DNA from: DTU098 sp964498525
GTDB lineage: Bacteria > Bacillota > Desulfotomaculia > Desulfotomaculales > Pelotomaculaceae
Direction: 5' to 3'
Length of the DNA stretch: 64,000 bases
Assembly (NCBI GenBank): GCA_964498525.1
Contig: CAZCGU010000002.1
Coordinates: 186,001 to 250,000, forward strand
Position 1 is the first letter of the stretch, and every line of letters begins with the position of its first letter. The translations under genes and the position numbers were made by a program. This document shows, piece after piece, positions 62,165 through 64,000 of the stretch. The notes under the pieces were generated by a model. The model was not told where the DNA came from and made no database searches. It was given only the letters and a program-made list of their open reading frames with translations.

Positions 62165-63400
62165 TTGCGTAAGCGGGTTGTCATTACCGGACTTGGTATT
62201 ATATCCCCGGTTGGGACGGGACTGGAAAAGTTCTGGTCTTCCCTGACCGGTGGAATATCCGGAATTAGACCGGTAACAAGGTTTGACCCGACCAATTTCA
62301 AGACTAAAATTGCAGGGGAAGTCATTGATTTTGAGCCTGCCGGGTATATTGACAGAAAAGAGGCCCGCCGTATGGACCGCTTCACTCAGTTTGCAGTGGC
62401 TGCTAGCGGTATGGCCATAGAGGACGCGGCGCTGGACCTGGAGACTGCCGACAGGGACAGGATTGGTGTTATTCTCGGCTCGGGTATCGGCGGCATTGAA
62501 ACCCTGGAAGAACAGGCCAGGGTTCTGGAGGATCGGGGCCCGGGACGGGTCAGCCCTTTTTTCGTACCGATGATGATAGCCAATATGGGAGCGGGACAGG
62601 TGGCCATCAATTATCGCCTGCGCGGACCCAATATAACCAGTGTGTCGGCTTGCGCCTCCAGCAGCAACGCCATTGGCGACGCGTTTAAAACGCTGCAGTG
62701 GGGACATGCTGATGTGATGATTACCGGGGGTACGGAAGCTCCAATAACCCCCCTGGCCATGGCCGGGTTCTGTTCCATGAAGGCCATGTCCACCCGCAAT
62801 GAAGAGCCGGAAAGGGCCAGCAGGCCCTTTGACAACTACCGGGACGGTTTTGTTGTGGGGGAAGGAGCTGCTATCCTGGTGCTGGAAACCCTTGAACACG
62901 CCCAGACCAGGGGAGCCAGGATATACGCCGAATTGGCGGGCTACGGCAGTTCTTGTGACGCCTATCATATTACGGCCCCCGACCCGGAGGGCGGCGGAGC
63001 GGCCAACTCAATGCGGGCGGCAATTGCGGACGCTGGTATCGGGCTTGAAGCGGTGGATTATATCAACGCCCACGCAACCTCCACACCACCGGGAGACATC
63101 GCGGAGGTTAAAGCCATTAAAACTGTTTTCGGCAAACATGCCTTTAGACTTGCCGTCAGTTCAACTAAATCCATGACTGGTCACCTCCTGGGTGCGGCCG
63201 GTGGTCTGGAGGCAATGGCCTGTGTCCTGGCCATACAAAACGGAATTATTCCGCCGACGATTAATCTGGAACAACCCGATCCCCAGTGTGACCTGGACTT
63301 TGTGCCCAACACCGCCAGACAGGCCGCGATAAATGCAGCCCTGTCCAACTCCTTTGGTTTTGGCGGTCATAATGCCACCCTTGTTCTTAAAAAATTCTGA
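62165..63400 (+). CDS. fabF: 3-oxoacyl-ACP synthase II
   Basis: 411 residues. Elongating ketosynthase with C163 in SACASSSNAIGDAF, histidines in NAHATSTPPGD and SMTGHLLGAAGG. TTG start 7 bases behind GGAGG. Last fatty-acid gene; rnc follows after 80 bases. Confidence 0.97.
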   Translation: MRKRVVITGLGIISPVGTGLEKFWSSLTGGISGIRPVTRFDPTNFKTKIAGEVIDFEPAGYIDRKEARRMDRFTQFAVAASGMAIEDAALDLETADRDRIGVILGSGIGGIETLEEQARVLEDRGPGRVSPFFVPMMIANMGAGQVAINYRLRGPNITSVSACASSSNAIGDAFKTLQWGHADVMITGGTEAPITPLAMAGFCSMKAMSTRNEEPERASRPFDNYRDGFVVGEGAAILVLETLEHAQTRGARIYAELAGYGSSCDAYHITAPDPEGGGAANSMRAAIADAGIGLEAVDYINAHATSTPPGDIAEVKAIKTVFGKHAFRLAVSSTKSMTGHLLGAAGGLEAMACVLAIQNGIIPPTINLEQPDPQCDLDFVPNTARQAAINAALSNSFGFGGHNATLVLKKF

Positions 63401-63481
63401 GGAACCCGGTATTCCGCGGGTGGTGGGGCGGGCAGTTCAGCTGTTCAACACAGGTGTTAGATTTAATACTTGAGTCAGGTG

Positions 63482-64000
63482 ATGTTTTTGGTAAAGGGAA
63501 AGGAATACCTGGCCCTTTTACAGAAAAGGCTGGGATTAGACTGGGTGGACGGGGAACTTTTAGTTCAGGCCCTGACCCACAGTTCTTTTACTTACGAAAG
63601 CCGGCAAAACGGCATGGAGAACAACCAGCGTCTGGAATTCCTGGGTGACGCGGTTTTGGAACTGGTGGTCAGTGACCACTTGTACCGAGAACACCCCGAT
63701 CTTGATGAGGGAAGTTTGACCAAATTCAGGGCTGCTGTAGTATGTGAAACTTCCCTGGCCAGGGTGGCCGGGGATCTGGGACTTGGTTTATGCCTTCAGA
63801 TGGGGAAGGGTGAGGAACGTTCCGGAGGCAGGGAGCGTCCCTCCATTCTGGCCGATGCCTTTGAAGCCCTTCTGGGGGCCGTTTACCTTGACCAGGGTTT
63901 GGACCGGGCAGGCAAACTGGCTGTTCGATTGCTTTCCCCTGTGATCAGGGATGTTCTGGAAGGGCGTCAGGAGCGCGACTATAAGACCGAGCTCCAGGAG
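63482..64000 (+). CDS. rnc: Ribonuclease III (partial, runs off the window)
   Basis: 173 visible residues, no stop before the right edge. RNase III signature NQRLEFLGDAVLELVVSDHLY, with ALTHSSF and the second acidic site ADAFEALLGAVYLDQG. It processes rRNA precursors and double-stranded RNA. ATG 63482 or, behind AGGTGAT, TTG 63488. The dsRBD lies beyond the window. The acpP-fabF-rnc order is usual in clostridia. Confidence 0.95.
   Translation, partial: MFLVKGKEYLALLQKRLGLDWVDGELLVQALTHSSFTYESRQNGMENNQRLEFLGDAVLELVVSDHLYREHPDLDEGSLTKFRAAVVCETSLARVAGDLGLGLCLQMGKGEERSGGRERPSILADAFEALLGAVYLDQGLDRAGKLAVRLLSPVIRDVLEGRQERDYKTELQE

Noticed and set aside
62108..62968. 286-codon minus-strand frame
   Set aside because: Shadow of fabF, whose catalytic motifs are certain.

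Overview
This window is about 64 kb of the chromosome of an anaerobic, endospore-forming Bacillota (Firmicutes). Family-level placement near Peptococcaceae (Desulfotomaculum/Pelotomaculum-like) is inference. It rests on an alpha/beta spore protein, the GPR protease, YlbJ and GerM-type genes, a FapR/FabK fatty-acid cluster, an acyl-CoA dehydratase activase, an ADP-forming acetyl-CoA synthetase and the conserved Bacillota gene orders. GC is moderate and many genes start at TTG or GTG. Nearly all of the DNA is core chromosome. I see no prophage, insertion sequence or CRISPR array.

Left part (1-13 kb): the 3' end of pyruvate phosphate dikinase; a guanidine-I riboswitch controlling an AT-rich Gdx-type exporter; a frameshifted Phd-type antitoxin relic; thpR; then dgt, dnaG and sigA. 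A tRNA cluster (Asn, Met, Glu, Val) with a consensus promoter follows. Next come two NifU/IscU-type scaffold paralogues, one lacking two cluster ligands, a free-standing dehydratase activase, and a soluble P-type-ATPase-like HAD phosphatase divergent from a Ca2+ P-type ATPase.

Middle part (13-41 kb): dapF is followed by the decayed remains of an LL-diaminopimelate aminotransferase gene and then by an intact aminotransferase. A long rightward block follows: yicC-remA-gmk-rpoZ-coaBC-priA-def-fmt-DUF116-rsmB-rlmN. It continues into a signalling and cell-wall cluster: two FHA proteins, a PP2C phosphatase, an FtsW/RodA protein, a class B PBP and a PASTA kinase, then rsgA-rpe. This cluster has the actinobacterial fhaA-fhaB-pstP-rodA-pbpA-pknB order set inside the Bacillus rlmN-prpC-prkC-rsgA-rpe backbone. 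Rpe carries a C-terminal zinc ribbon. Then come a two-domain polynucleotide kinase/phosphatase, a large secreted beta-propeller protein on the minus strand and a small GntR-type regulator.

Right part (41-64 kb): a promoter, FMN riboswitch and terminator control ribD-ribE-ribBA-ribH. Then rpmB, a spore protein gene with a forespore-type promoter, gpr, rsmD, coaD, a coiled-coil protein, a DRTGG P-loop protein coupled to an ADP-forming acyl-CoA synthetase, an MFS transporter, ylbJ, a GerMN protein, yceD and rpmF. The window closes with the fatty-acid operon fapR-plsX-fabH-fabK-fabD-fabG-acpP-fabF and the start of rnc. A promoter and FapR-type operator precede fapR, so malonyl-CoA feedback control is expected.
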